Of a stretch of 64,000 nt of DNA, positions 26,033 through 35,212 are shown in pieces. The notes under the pieces were generated by a model. The model ran no database searches, was not told the DNA's origin, and saw nothing but the letters and a program-made list of their open reading frames with translations. A program made the translations under genes and the position numbers. Position 1 is the first letter of the stretch. Each line of letters begins with the position of its first letter. Origin of the DNA: Curtobacterium salicis (lineage in GTDB: Bacteria; Actinomycetota; Actinomycetes; Actinomycetales; Microbacteriaceae); the NCBI RefSeq assembly GCF_011759505.1, contig NZ_JAAOYO010000002.1:372001-436000 (forward strand), read 5' to 3'.

Positions 26033-27018
26033 GCGTTGCTTCCTTCCGAGACGGGCTCGTTCATGCTCGCGGAGCCGACGGTTCCCCGGTCAGCCTCGTG
26101 TGGGTCTGTGGACAGATCGGGGGTCGGCGTCCCGCTGTGGACGAGCCCGGCGGCCACGTCGACCGCTCCGGCCACGTCGCCGTCGGACGGGTAGAGGAGC
26201 GTCCGGCCGACGACGAGGCCCCGGACACCCGGCAGCGCGAGGGCGTCCGCCCACTTCGCGTAGGTCTCGAGCGGACGGGACGCCGGGTCACCGCCGAGCA
26301 GGAGCGTCGGCAGGGTCGTCGCGGCCATCACACGTTCCATGTCGTCGACGACCGGGATCTTCAGCCAGCTGTAGGCGCTGGACTCCCCGAGGCCCGCTGC
26401 GATCGCCATCGAGGTGATCACGGCCTCGGCGGACAGGTCGTTCACGACGCTGCCGTCGCGGCGCTCCGACATGAACGGCTCGAGCATGATCGGCAGACGG
26501 CGTGCTGCGGCCTCGGTCACGGCCTTCGCGGTGGCCTCGAGCGTCGGGGCGGTGCCGGCGTCGGACAGGGCCACGCGGATGAGCAGCTTCGCGAAGTCGA
26601 ACCCGGAGTCCGCGATCGACCCCGCCGAGTACGCGGTGTAGCGGTCGTCCATCTCGAACGTCGCGCCGCGGAGTCCACCACGGTTCATCGAGCCGACGAC
26701 CACCTTGTCGTCGAGGGCGCCGAGGAGCGCCAGGTCCTCGAGGATGTCCGGCGTCCCGAGCACCCCGTCGACACCGGGCCGAGCGAGGGCGACGACCAGC
26801 CGTTCGAGCAGGTCGTAGCGGTTGGCCATCGCGGCGGGGTCGTCCCGCACGGCGAGTGCGCCACGGGCGGGGTGGTCCGCAGCCACGATGAAGAGCTTGC
26901 CGTCCTCGCCGAGGAGGGGGCGCCTCCGTCGCGATGCGAGCACCGAGGCGATCCGCTCGGGGTGACCGGCGCGGGTGTCACGCAGGCGGTCGAAGTCGGA
27001 ACTGGTCAGCTCAGGCAT
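26029..27018 (-). CDS. Cgl0158-type (beta/alpha)8-barrel aldolase
   Basis: A 329-residue class I aldolase-like TIM barrel of the DeoC/LacD group. FIVAADHPARGAL begins the barrel, FAKLLIRVAL and SSAYSWLKIPVV hold candidate lysines for a Schiff base, and LPTLLLGGDP and LVVGRTLLYP form the phosphate pocket. In this operon it is the natural candidate for splitting 2-deoxy-5-keto-gluconate 6-phosphate into malonic semialdehyde and DHAP, the step done by IolJ elsewhere. That assignment is inferred. It overlaps iolC by eight bases and mmsA by four. Confidence 0.85.
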   Translation of the reverse strand: MPELTSSDFDRLRDTRAGHPERIASVLASRRRRPLLGEDGKLFIVAADHPARGALAVRDDPAAMANRYDLLERLVVALARPGVDGVLGTPDILEDLALLGALDDKVVVGSMNRGGLRGATFEMDDRYTAYSAGSIADSGFDFAKLLIRVALSDAGTAPTLEATAKAVTEAAARRLPIMLEPFMSERRDGSVVNDLSAEAVITSMAIAAGLGESSAYSWLKIPVVDDMERVMAATTLPTLLLGGDPASRPLETYAKWADALALPGVRGLVVGRTLLYPSDGDVAGAVDVAAGLVHSGTPTPDLSTDPHEADRGTVGSASMNEPVSEGSNA

Positions 27019-28048
27019 GGAGAGCCTCCTCGGTGTCGGTTCCCTCGGTGGTGCCCGGCCCGGTCGCCGATCCCTGCGTCGGGTTGCTCCGCAGGAAGGC
27101 GTCGATCTCGTCGCTCGTCGGCATCGCCGTCGAGCACTCGAACCGGGTGGCGACGATCGCGCCGGCGGCGTTCGCGAACGACAGGACGCGCTCGAGCCCC
27201 CAGCCCTGCAGCAGCCCGTGCGTCAGCGCACCGCCGAAGCCGTCGCCGGAACCGAGGCCGTTGACGACGTCGACGTGGTGCGGACGGACCTCGACGAACT
27301 CGTCGCGGGTCTTCGCCAGGACGCCCTTCGGTCCCTGCTTGACGATGGCGATCTCGACCCCGCGCTCCAGCAGTGCGTCGGCCGCACGGACCGGGTCGGT
27401 CTCCCCCACGGCGACCTCGCACTCTTCGCGGTTGCCCACGGCGACGGTGGCGTGCTCGAGGGCGACGGCGACCTCCCGCGTGGCGGCGGCGGGTGTCGAC
27501 CAGAACATCGACCGGTAGTCGAGGTCCAGGACCGTGTGCACCTTCGTGCTGTGCTCGGACGCGCTCCGTGCCGCGTACGCGACGTGGTGGGCGGTCCGGC
27601 TCGGTTCTTCGCTGAGTCCGGTGACGGTGGTCCAGAACACCCGCGCCCGCTCGATCTCGTGCAGCGGCAGGCTCTTCGCCGTGATCATCAGGTCCGGCGC
27701 CTTCGGAGCGCGGTAGAAGTAGAGCGGGAAGTCGTCCGGCGGGAACACCTCGCAGAACGCGACCGGCGTGTTCAGCCCGTCGACCGTGCCGACGAAGTCG
27801 TTGGCGACGCCGAACTCGGGCAGGGTCCGGGCGATGTACCGGCCGAACGGGTCGTTGCCGGTGCGGGTGATGACGGCGGTGTCGGCACCGTGTCGTGCCG
27901 CTGCGATCGCGACGTTCGTGGCGCTGCCGCCGACGGACTTCGAGAACGTCTCGACGTCTTCGAGGGGGCCGGTCTGCTGGGGGTAGATGTCGACGCTGAC
28001 GCGTCCCATCGTGATCACGTCGTAGGCGTGCGGTGCTTCGATCGTCAT
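27011..28048 (-). CDS. iolC: 5-dehydro-2-deoxygluconokinase
   Basis: A PfkB-family sugar kinase of 345 residues that phosphorylates 2-deoxy-5-keto-gluconate. Typical marks are VSVDIYPQQTG, the GGSATNVAIAAARHG substrate loop and the anion hole with catalytic Asp in NGLGSGDGFGGAL. First gene of the operon. I take the ATG at 28048 because the in-frame ATG at 28078 would lie only a few bases after the predicted transcription start. A GGAAGG stretch is 12 bases upstream, a weak ribosome site. Confidence 0.92.
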   Translation of the reverse strand: MTIEAPHAYDVITMGRVSVDIYPQQTGPLEDVETFSKSVGGSATNVAIAAARHGADTAVITRTGNDPFGRYIARTLPEFGVANDFVGTVDGLNTPVAFCEVFPPDDFPLYFYRAPKAPDLMITAKSLPLHEIERARVFWTTVTGLSEEPSRTAHHVAYAARSASEHSTKVHTVLDLDYRSMFWSTPAAATREVAVALEHATVAVGNREECEVAVGETDPVRAADALLERGVEIAIVKQGPKGVLAKTRDEFVEVRPHHVDVVNGLGSGDGFGGALTHGLLQGWGLERVLSFANAAGAIVATRFECSTAMPTSDEIDAFLRSNPTQGSATGPGTTEGTDTEEALHA

Positions 28049-28093
28049 GCGACAGCAGGACCTTCCGTGCGGCTTCATCGTCGGACGAGCACG

Positions 28094-28127
28094 ACTGTAC
28101 ACGACGCTTGGCCTAATGTCATGACAT
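28094..28127 (-). promoter_or_regulatory. Inositol operon promoter with IolR-type operator
   Basis: On the minus strand TGACAT (-35, 28116-28121) and TACAGT (-10, 28094-28099) are 16 bases apart. A perfect palindrome ATGTCATGACAT spans 28116-28127 and covers the -35. Its core TGTCATGACA fits the IolR site I recall from Corynebacterium glutamicum (KGWCHTRACA). The same site overlaps TAATGT at 28114-28119, a possible -10 for the divergent rmuC gene. Confidence 0.7.
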
Positions 28128-28221
28128 GGTTTCCGACCCTGCTCGGCGCGGCGAGCGGACGCCGCTCGGTGCGGGCCCGGACGGGAGGCACGGTGTCGGT
28201 GGGTCCTGCCAGGGTCGCGTC

Positions 28222-29481
28222 ATGCAGATCCTCGCCCTGGTCATCGGCCTCGTGCTCGGCGCCCTCGTCGGTGCACTCGTCGCGTGGACGCTCGCCAAGT
28301 CCCGTGCCGGCGTCGACGCGGCGGTCGCTCGTGCCACCGCAGAGGCGATGCGGTCCCAGCTCGAGGAGTCCCGGAACGACGCCGACGACCGGCTCGACGC
28401 CCAGGACACGCAGTACCGACGGCAGGTGGACTCCCTCGAACGCCGGGCGGCCGAACTCGAGCACCTGGTGCAGCGGCTGCACGGCGCCGAGTCCGCTCGA
28501 GCCCAGGACGAGTCGAAGGTGCTGACGGCGCTGAGCCCGGTCGCCGACACCCTGCAGGTGATGCGCGAGAAGATCGCGGAACTCGAACGGTCCCGCAGTG
28601 AGCAGTACGGGGCGATCTCGGCGCAGCTCCGGTCCGCCGCGGAGTCCGAGGAACGCCTCCGCGCCACGGCCGAGACACTCGCCGGCGCCCTGTCGTCGAA
28701 CAGCACCCGCGGAGTCTGGGGTGAGACACAGCTCCGCAACGTGGTGGAAGCAGCCGGACTGCTCGAACGCGTCGACTTCGACGTCCAGTCCGCCGTCACG
28801 ACCTCGGCCGGTGCCGCCCGGCCGGACATGATCGTGCACCTGCCCGGCGGCAAGTCGATCGCCGTCGACGCGAAGGTCCCCTTCGCCGCCTACCTGCAGG
28901 CCTCGGAGATCCCCGCCAGCGCGACCGGCGCCGAAGCCGCTCGCCGCGACCAGCTGATGGCGCAACACGTCAAGGCGCTCCGAGCGCACGTCGACGCCCT
29001 CGCTGCGCGGGAGTACTGGTCCGGCTACGACGCCTCGCCGGAGCTGACCGTGGCGTTCATCCCGTCCGAGTCGCTCATCGCCAGTGCCCTCGCCGCGGAC
29101 CCGGGGTTGCTCGACCACGCGTTCCGGAAGCGTGTGGCGCTGGCCTCGCCGGTCACGCTCTGGTCGGTGTTGAAGACCGTCGCGTTCTCGTGGCAGCAGG
29201 ACGTCGTCACGCAAGAGGCGCGTGAGCTCTTCACGATCTCCCGCGAACTGCACGGACGACTCGCGACGATGGCCACCCACGTGGACAAGCTCGGCCGCTC
29301 CATCCGGGGCAGTGTCGTCGACTACAACCGCTTCGTGGGGTCGCTCGAGCGGCAGGTGCTGCCGAGTGCCCGTCGGTTGTCGTTGCTCGACGAGTCGAAG
29401 GTGATCGCGGACCCGACGAGCATCGAGGACGAGCCGCGGCTGCTGACGGCCCCGGAGCTCGTCAGCGCGACCGAGGACTGA
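28222..29481 (+). CDS. rmuC: DNA recombination protein RmuC
   Basis: A 419-residue membrane-tethered protein. Residues 4-24 form a transmembrane helix, 25-140 a coiled coil, and the rest the RmuC nuclease-like domain with NSTRGVWGETQLRNVVEAAGL, RPDMIVHLPGGKSIAVDAKVP and FIPSESLIASAL. RmuC limits DNA inversions at short repeats in E. coli. I take the ATG at 28222, which places the helix at the N-terminus. An in-frame ATG at 28126 directly follows a TAATGT box by six bases and would add 32 residues, so the true start is open. Confidence 0.88.
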   Translation: MQILALVIGLVLGALVGALVAWTLAKSRAGVDAAVARATAEAMRSQLEESRNDADDRLDAQDTQYRRQVDSLERRAAELEHLVQRLHGAESARAQDESKVLTALSPVADTLQVMREKIAELERSRSEQYGAISAQLRSAAESEERLRATAETLAGALSSNSTRGVWGETQLRNVVEAAGLLERVDFDVQSAVTTSAGAARPDMIVHLPGGKSIAVDAKVPFAAYLQASEIPASATGAEAARRDQLMAQHVKALRAHVDALAAREYWSGYDASPELTVAFIPSESLIASALAADPGLLDHAFRKRVALASPVTLWSVLKTVAFSWQQDVVTQEARELFTISRELHGRLATMATHVDKLGRSIRGSVVDYNRFVGSLERQVLPSARRLSLLDESKVIADPTSIEDEPRLLTAPELVSATED

Positions 29482-29525
29482 GCCCGGCCGCCGGCCGCTT
29501 GCGCTGCCGGCCGGACGGGCCGGGC
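29482..29525. terminator. Bidirectional terminator between rmuC and glpX
   Basis: Arms GCCCGGCC-G-CCGGCC and GGCCGG-ACG-GGCCGGGC form a long GC stem with a small internal bulge and a 12-base loop. It lies between two convergent genes. No T-run follows. Confidence 0.6.
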
Positions 29526-29542
29526 GCCGTCAGCTCAGTGGA

Positions 29543-30532
29543 TCAGAACCACTTCTCGGCGCGGTGGTCCGCCTGGATGCGGCGGATCGTGTTCGAGCGC
29601 GACCGCAGGACGAGCGAGTCGGTGTGGATGACGCCGCGCGAGCGACGGACGCCGTCGACGAGGACGCCGTCGGTGACACCGGTGGCGACGAAGAACGTGT
29701 TGTCGCCGGTCACCAGGTCGTCCTGGTCGAGGACCTTGTCCAGGTCGTGGCCGGCGGCGATGGCGCGCTCGCGCTCCTCGTCGTCCTTCGGCTGGAGCTT
29801 GCCGAGCAGGACACCGCCCAACGCCTTGATCGCGCATGCGGTGATGATGCCTTCCGGGGTGCCACCGACGCCGACGCACATGTCGATCGCCGAGCCGGGG
29901 AGTGCCGCCGCGATGCCGCCGGCGACGTCACCGTCGAGGAGGAGTCGCGTGCCGGCACCCGTCGCGCGGATGGCGCGGATGAGTTCGTCGTGTCGCGGAC
30001 GGTCGAGCACGGCGACGACCATGTCCTCGAGGTCCTTGCCCTTGGCCTTCGCCAGCGCGCGGATGTTGTCGCCGATCGGCTTGTCGAGGTCCAGGACACC
30101 GCGACCCTCGGGTCCGGCGGCGATCTTGTCCATGTAGAAGACGGCGGACGGGTCGTACATCGAGCCGCGGTCGGACACGGCCATGACGGAGATGGCGTTC
30201 TGGCGGCCGGCGGCGGTGAGCGAGGTGCCGTCGATCGGGTCGACCGCGATGTCGCAGGCGGGGCCGTGGCCGTTGCCGACGTGCTCGCCGTTGTAGAGCA
30301 TCGGGGCGTTGTCCTTCTCGCCCTCGCCGATGACGACCACGCCGTCGAAGTTCACGGTGCCGAGGAACTTGCGCATCGCGTCCACCGCGGCGCCGTCGGC
30401 GAGGTTCTTCTCACCCCGTCCGACCCACGGCTGCGCACGGATCGCGGCGGCCTCCGTCGCACGCACGAGCTCGAGCGCGAGGTTGCGGTCGGGCTGGAGG
30501 AACAGGGAGCCGGTCTCAGTCGTGGGAGTCAC
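29543..30532 (-). CDS. glpX: Class II fructose-1,6-bisphosphatase
   Basis: A gluconeogenic phosphatase of 329 residues, the usual GlpX length. Metal and substrate motifs are [26 protein letters not shown] and [11 protein letters not shown]. It hydrolyses fructose 1,6-bisphosphate to fructose 6-phosphate and is the standard FBPase of actinobacteria. The GTG at 30532 is preceded by TACGCT seven bases upstream with no ribosome site, so the message appears leaderless. It is divergent from fba, the opposing step of the same pathway. Confidence 0.94.
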   Translation of the reverse strand: MTPTTETGSLFLQPDRNLALELVRATEAAAIRAQPWVGRGEKNLADGAAVDAMRKFLGTVNFDGVVVIGEGEKDNAPMLYNGEHVGNGHGPACDIAVDPIDGTSLTAAGRQNAISVMAVSDRGSMYDPSAVFYMDKIAAGPEGRGVLDLDKPIGDNIRALAKAKGKDLEDMVVAVLDRPRHDELIRAIRATGAGTRLLLDGDVAGGIAAALPGSAIDMCVGVGGTPEGIITACAIKALGGVLLGKLQPKDDEERERAIAAGHDLDKVLDQDDLVTGDNTFFVATGVTDGVLVDGVRRSRGVIHTDSLVLRSRSNTIRRIQADHRAEKWF

Positions 30533-30688
30533 ACCCCCCAGCGTACCGAGCGCCGACCGTCCGGCCTCCCCGGCGGACGGATGTGCAGAGCGCGATCCGT
30601 CCACAGGCACCCGTCACACCCACCACGCACCAACCGGCCCTGACTAGCATCGAACAGGACATCACCGAAGAAGTCGAAGGAGATCCCA

Positions 30689-31717
30689 GTGCCCATCGCA
30701 ACGCCGGAACAGTACGCCGAGATGATCGACCGCGCGAAGGCCGGGAAGTTCGCCTACCCCGCGGTCAACGTGTCGTCCTCGCAGACCATCAACGCGGTCC
30801 TGCAGGGGCTGACCGAGGCGGGCTCCGACGGCATCATCCAGGTGACGACCGGTGGGGCCGACTACTTCGCGGGCCAGACGGTGAAGAACCGGGCTGCCGG
30901 TGCCCTCGCCATGGCCGCCTTCGCACACCAGGTGGCGAAGAACTACCCGATCACGGTCGCGCTGCACACGGACCACTGCCCGAAGGACGCGCTCGACGGG
31001 TTCGTCCTGCCGCTCATCGCCGCCAGTGAAGAAGAAGTCCGTCAGGGCCGCAACCCGATCTTCCAGTCGCACATGTGGGACGGTTCGGCCGTGCCCCTCG
31101 ACGAGAACATCGAGATCGCCAAGACGATGATCGAGAAGACGCGCAACATCAACGCCATCCTCGAGGTCGAGATCGGCGTCGTCGGCGGCGAAGAGGACGG
31201 TGTGCAGCACGAGGGCACGAACGACGCGCTCTACACGACCGCGAACGACGTCGAGCGGGTCGTCGAGGCGCTCGGCATGGGCGACCAGGGCCGCTGGATC
31301 GCGGCGCTGACGTTCGGCAACGTGCACGGCGTGTACAAGCCGGGCAACGTCAAGCTCCGCCCCGAGCTCCTCGGCGAGATCCAGGACGCCATCGCGCAGA
31401 AGCACGGCACCGGCCAGAACCCGCTCGACCTCGTCTTCCACGGTGGATCCGGGTCGACCGACGACGAGATCCACGAGGCCGTGCGCAACGGTGTCATCAA
31501 GATGAACATCGACACGGACACGCAGTACGCGTTCACGCGCTCGATCGCGGGATCGATGTTCTCGAACTACGAGGGCGTCCTGAAGCTCGACGGCGAGGTC
31601 GGCAACAAGAAGCAGTACGACCCGCGCGCCTGGGGCAAGGTCGCCGAGTCCGCGATGGCCGCTCGCGTCGTCGAGGCCACGAAGGTCCTCGGCTCCGCCG
31701 GACAGTCCCAGAGCTGA
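30689..31717 (+). CDS. fba: Class II fructose-bisphosphate aldolase
   Basis: A zinc-dependent aldolase of 342 residues that interconverts fructose 1,6-bisphosphate and the two triose phosphates. Key elements are the metal-binding ALHTDHCPKDAL, EVEIGVVGGEEDGV, FHGGSGSTDDE and NIDTDTQYAFT. AAGGAG seven bases before the GTG start at 30689 is a strong ribosome site, unlike many neighbours. It ends in a run of 17-bp tandem repeats and a hairpin terminator. Confidence 0.96.
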   Translation: MPIATPEQYAEMIDRAKAGKFAYPAVNVSSSQTINAVLQGLTEAGSDGIIQVTTGGADYFAGQTVKNRAAGALAMAAFAHQVAKNYPITVALHTDHCPKDALDGFVLPLIAASEEEVRQGRNPIFQSHMWDGSAVPLDENIEIAKTMIEKTRNINAILEVEIGVVGGEEDGVQHEGTNDALYTTANDVERVVEALGMGDQGRWIAALTFGNVHGVYKPGNVKLRPELLGEIQDAIAQKHGTGQNPLDLVFHGGSGSTDDEIHEAVRNGVIKMNIDTDTQYAFTRSIAGSMFSNYEGVLKLDGEVGNKKQYDPRAWGKVAESAMAARVVEATKVLGSAGQSQS

Positions 31718-31805
31718 CGACGGCCCGGAGCTGACGACGGCCCGGAGCTGACAAGGGCGCAGAGCTGACAACGGCCCATCGTTGACAAGGGCCCAGAGCT
31801 GAAGG
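31711..31805. repeat. 17-bp tandem repeat, 5.6 copies, at the fba stop
   Basis: Degenerate units with consensus AGAGCTGACRACGGCCC start at 31711, 31728, 31745, 31762 and 31779, with a partial unit from 31796. The first unit contains the fba stop codon, so the array begins inside the gene and fills the space before the terminator. Units are G-rich in one arm and contain a TGA each. Confidence 0.85.
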
Positions 31806-31820
31806 TCGGCCGGGAGGCTC

Positions 31821-31849
31821 GGGGGCGCGTCCGCTGGACGCGCCCCCGT
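31821..31849 (+). terminator. fba terminator hairpin
   Basis: Perfect 13-bp stem with a three-base GCT loop. There is no T-run. It follows the tandem repeats after fba. Confidence 0.8.
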
Positions 31850-31906
31850 CCGCGTCCGGGGACGTCCACTGCGTGCCGGGTCGAGACGACGTGCCACGAT
31901 GGACGG

Positions 31907-33166
31907 ATGACCGTCGACGCCATCGCCAGCGAGTTCGCCCACTTCGTCACGGAGTCCCCCACCGCCTTCCACGCGGCGTCGGTCGCCCGTGACCGCCTGG
32001 TGGCCGCGGGCTTCACCGACCTGGAGGAGACCGCCGCGTGGCCGACCGAGCCGGGCGCCTACGTCGTGGTCCGCGACGGGGCCGTGATCGCATGGCGTCT
32101 GCCGGAGGGCGCGACCGCGACGACGCCGTTCCGCATCCTCGGCGCGCACACCGACTCCCCCGGCTTCCGCATCAAGCCGAACCCGACGGTCCGCGTCGGC
32201 GGCTGGGAGCAGCTCAACGTCGAGGTCTACGGCGGCCCGGTCCTGTCGACGTGGTTCGACCGCGACCTGCGCATCGCCGGCCGAGTCGTCCACCGTGACG
32301 GCACCACCACGCTCTTCGACACCGTCGACGCCGTCGCCCGGATCCCGAACCTCGCGATCCACCTCGACCGTGGAGTCAACGACGGTCCGGCGCTCGACAA
32401 GCAGCGGCACACCCTGCCGATCGTCGGCACGGACGGCAGCACGGGCGGCAGCGACGCGATGGCGTGGCTGCGCTCCCGACTCGGCGAGACCGCCGTGTCG
32501 TGGGACCTCTTCTTCGCCGACGCGCAGGCACCGCAGCGGATCGGCATCGACCGGGCGTTCCTGGCCTCGGGCCGGATGGACAACCTGACGAGTGTGCACG
32601 CGGGATTGCGTGGGCTGCTCGAGGCTCCGGGCGACGGTGACCACATCCCGGTGTTCGCGGCGTTCGACCACGAGGAGATCGGGTCGTCGTCACCGTCGGG
32701 TGCGGGTGGGCCGTTCCTCGAGGACGTCCTGGCCCGCGTGCAGGAGGGCCTCGGTGCCAGCCGCTCCGAGTCGGCCCGGGCGTTCCGTGCCTCGTGGCTG
32801 CTGTCGAGTGACGCCGGTCACCTGGTGCACCCGAACCACGCAGAGAAGCACGACCCCACCAACCGCCCGCGGCCCGGTGGTGGTCCACTGCTGAAGATCA
32901 GCGCGAACCAGCGCTACATGACCGAGGCGAAGGGCACCGCGGTGTTCGCCGCCGCGTGCGAAGCGGCCGGTGTGGACCACCAGCCGTTCGTCAACGTCAA
33001 CACGATCCCGGGCGGCTCGACGATCGGTCCGATCGCGGCGACGCGGCTGGGGATCCCGACGATCGACATCGGCGTCGGTCTGCTGTCGATGCACTCGGTG
33101 CGTGAGCTCGTGCACGTCGACGACCTCGCCGACCTCCACGCGGCGGTCGCGGCGTTCCTCGCCTGA
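31907..33166 (+). CDS. M18 family aminopeptidase
   Basis: A zinc aminopeptidase of 419 residues of the M18 (aspartyl aminopeptidase, PepC-like) family. Metal and catalytic segments are ILGAHTDSPGFRIKPNP, GRMDNLTSVHAGL, AFDHEEIGSSS and GVGLLSMHSVREL. It removes N-terminal residues, with acidic ones preferred in the better-known members, and is cytosolic. CACGAT ends six bases before the ATG with no ribosome site, suggesting a leaderless message. Confidence 0.93.
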   Translation: MTVDAIASEFAHFVTESPTAFHAASVARDRLVAAGFTDLEETAAWPTEPGAYVVVRDGAVIAWRLPEGATATTPFRILGAHTDSPGFRIKPNPTVRVGGWEQLNVEVYGGPVLSTWFDRDLRIAGRVVHRDGTTTLFDTVDAVARIPNLAIHLDRGVNDGPALDKQRHTLPIVGTDGSTGGSDAMAWLRSRLGETAVSWDLFFADAQAPQRIGIDRAFLASGRMDNLTSVHAGLRGLLEAPGDGDHIPVFAAFDHEEIGSSSPSGAGGPFLEDVLARVQEGLGASRSESARAFRASWLLSSDAGHLVHPNHAEKHDPTNRPRPGGGPLLKISANQRYMTEAKGTAVFAAACEAAGVDHQPFVNVNTIPGGSTIGPIAATRLGIPTIDIGVGLLSMHSVRELVHVDDLADLHAAVAAFLA

Positions 33167-33177
33167 CGCCGGGGTGC

Positions 33178-33199
33178 GCCCGGGTCCGCGGACCCGGGC
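33178..33199. terminator. 22-bp palindrome between convergent genes
   Basis: GCCCGGGTCCG followed directly by its reverse complement, between the aminopeptidase stop and the DUF6264 stop. A compact bidirectional terminator is likely. Confidence 0.55.
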
Positions 33200-34027
33200 T
33201 CAGCCGCCCGACGCCTGCCGCATCATCGACGCGACGAAGCCGTCGTCCTGGAACACGACGATGACGAAGACGATCGAGCTGAACACCGTCGCGACGGCGC
33301 CGCCGAGCAGCGGGACCCAGAACGTCCGCTTGCCCGCGCGGAGCCGGACGACGGACCACCAGAGCACGAGGGCGTAGACCACGAGCATGCCGACGGCGCT
33401 GATCATCGCCGCACCGTTCAACGTGCCAGGGTGCTGCAGGGCGGTGTAGTTCGTCTCGAGGGTCTGACGGACCGTGGAGGCGACCGCGCCGATCGACAGC
33501 GACTGCACGACGCTGACCAGGCCCATCGCGAGCAGCACGAACGTCAGGAGCACGTCGACCGGGGACGCGCCGAGTCGGCGGACGGACGTACCTTCCCGCG
33601 GGGTCGTTCCCCGACCGCGGTCCACCTGCGACGAGCGGCCCGAGCCGTCCGGACGCGCCGAGCCGTTCGAACGCGCGGTGCCGTTCGGACGCGCGGTGCC
33701 GTTCCGTCGACCCGTGCCGTTCGAGCGCTCGGCGGATGCGGCGGCCGAGGCGGCTGCGTGCTCGCGGTCCCGCTGTTCCTGGCGCTCCTGTTCGGCGAGG
33801 ACCGGGTTGACCCAGCCCTCCGGTGCGTACTCGCCGTACTGCGGAGCCGGACGACCGGCAGCACCCGCACCGGCACCGGCACCGGCACCGGAGCCGGCAC
33901 CAGCGCCACCACGGTCGGAGTCGGCAGACGTGTCGGGGGCGACCCGGGCCTCCTGGCCGTCCGCCGCGGTGGTCGCACGCGGCGGCACGCCGGACCAGCC
34001 GTCCGTCTGCGGATCGGACTCGGTCAT
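33200..34027 (-). CDS. DUF6264 family membrane protein
   Basis: A 275-residue protein typical of Microbacteriaceae. The first 155 residues are a disordered region with Gly-Ala repeats and [12 protein letters not shown] repeats. Three transmembrane helices follow, in [35 protein letters not shown] and a final helix in [15 protein letters not shown]. No function is known. Its ATG overlaps the ispH stop (ATGA), so it is co-translated with ispH. Confidence 0.85.
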   Translation of the reverse strand: MTESDPQTDGWSGVPPRATTAADGQEARVAPDTSADSDRGGAGAGSGAGAGAGAGAAGRPAPQYGEYAPEGWVNPVLAEQERQEQRDREHAAASAAASAERSNGTGRRNGTARPNGTARSNGSARPDGSGRSSQVDRGRGTTPREGTSVRRLGASPVDVLLTFVLLAMGLVSVVQSLSIGAVASTVRQTLETNYTALQHPGTLNGAAMISAVGMLVVYALVLWWSVVRLRAGKRTFWVPLLGGAVATVFSSIVFVIVVFQDDGFVASMMRQASGG

Positions 34028-35088
34028 CGGGTGCGCCCGCCGAGCGGACGTGTGGACTTGCCGTCCGCGTCGGTGCGGAGTTCGCGGGGCAGCGAGAACA
34101 TCAGGTCCTCGTGGGCGGTGACGACCTCTTCGACGGTGCCGTAGCCGGCGTCGGCGAGCTGTTCGAGGACCTCGGCGACCAGGACCTCGGGCACGGACGC
34201 ACCGCTGGTGACACCGACGGTCCGGACACCGTCGAGCCACTCCTGCCGGATCTCCTCGGCGTAGTCGACACGGTGGGCGTCCTTCGCGCCGTACTCGAGG
34301 GCGACGTCGACGAGTCGGACGCTGTTCGACGAGTTCGCGGAGCCGACGACGATGACCAGGTCCGCAGCCGGTGCGACCTTCTTCACGGCGACCTGTCGGT
34401 TCTGGGTGGCGTAGCAGATGTCGTCGGAGGGCGGGTTCTCGATCGACGGGTACTTCTCGCGCAGGAGCCGCACGGTCTCCATGGTCTCGTCAACGCTCAG
34501 CGTGGTCTGTGACAGCCAGACGAGGTTGTCGGGGTCGGGGACCTCGAGCGCGGCGACGTCGGCCGGACCGTTCACCAGGATCGTCCGGTCGGGTGCGTGG
34601 CCCATCGTGCCCTCGACCTCTTCGTGGCCGGCGTGCCCGATGAGGATGATGGTGCGCTCGGCCTTGGCGAACCGGGTGGCTTCGCGGTGCACCTTGGTGA
34701 CGAGCGGGCAGGTGGCGTCGATGGCGTGCAGGTCGCGCTCCGCGGCACCGGCCACGACGGCCGGCGAGACGCCGTGCGCGCTGAAGACGACGTGCGATCC
34801 GCGCGGCACCTCGGCGACGTCGTCGACGAAGACGGCTCCGCGCTGCTCGAGCGTGGACACGACGTGCACGTTGTGGACGATCTGCTTGCGGACGTAGACC
34901 GGCTCGCCGTACTGCTCGAGTGCCTTCTCGACCGCGACCACGGCCCGGTCGACGCCGGCGCAGTACCCGCGGGGGGCTGCGAGCAGGACCCGCTTCGGTC
35001 CGCTGACCGGGACGTCGCGCAGTCGACCGCGCGCTGCGGGCAGCCGCGGCGGGGCGAGCGGGACCGAGTGGCCGTTGGTGATCGTCAC
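34024..35088 (-). CDS. ispH: 4-hydroxy-3-methylbut-2-enyl diphosphate reductase
   Basis: The last enzyme of the MEP isoprenoid pathway, 354 residues. Three iron-sulfur cysteines are visible in [22 protein letters not shown] and [11 protein letters not shown]. The histidines in [10 protein letters not shown] and FSAHGVSP are also present. It reduces HMBPP to IPP and DMAPP. The GTG at 35088 gives an N-terminal extension of about 30 residues before the fold, common in this family of bacteria. It is divergent from xseA. Confidence 0.95.
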   Translation of the reverse strand: MTITNGHSVPLAPPRLPAARGRLRDVPVSGPKRVLLAAPRGYCAGVDRAVVAVEKALEQYGEPVYVRKQIVHNVHVVSTLEQRGAVFVDDVAEVPRGSHVVFSAHGVSPAVVAGAAERDLHAIDATCPLVTKVHREATRFAKAERTIILIGHAGHEEVEGTMGHAPDRTILVNGPADVAALEVPDPDNLVWLSQTTLSVDETMETVRLLREKYPSIENPPSDDICYATQNRQVAVKKVAPAADLVIVVGSANSSNSVRLVDVALEYGAKDAHRVDYAEEIRQEWLDGVRTVGVTSGASVPEVLVAEVLEQLADAGYGTVEEVVTAHEDLMFSLPRELRTDADGKSTRPLGGRTR

Positions 35089-35212
35089 GTCCCCGATGAT
35101 GGGTGAGCAGGACCCGCACAGGCTGGGCACCGACGAGCCCGTGGAGGCACGCCGGGGCCCGGGCTGTCACCGGTGTCCGGCAACATGGTGCGGACGACGA
35201 GAGAGGGGCACG

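Noticed and set aside
31711..31805. CRISPR array
   Set aside because: The repeats are contiguous with no spacers, and there are no cas genes.
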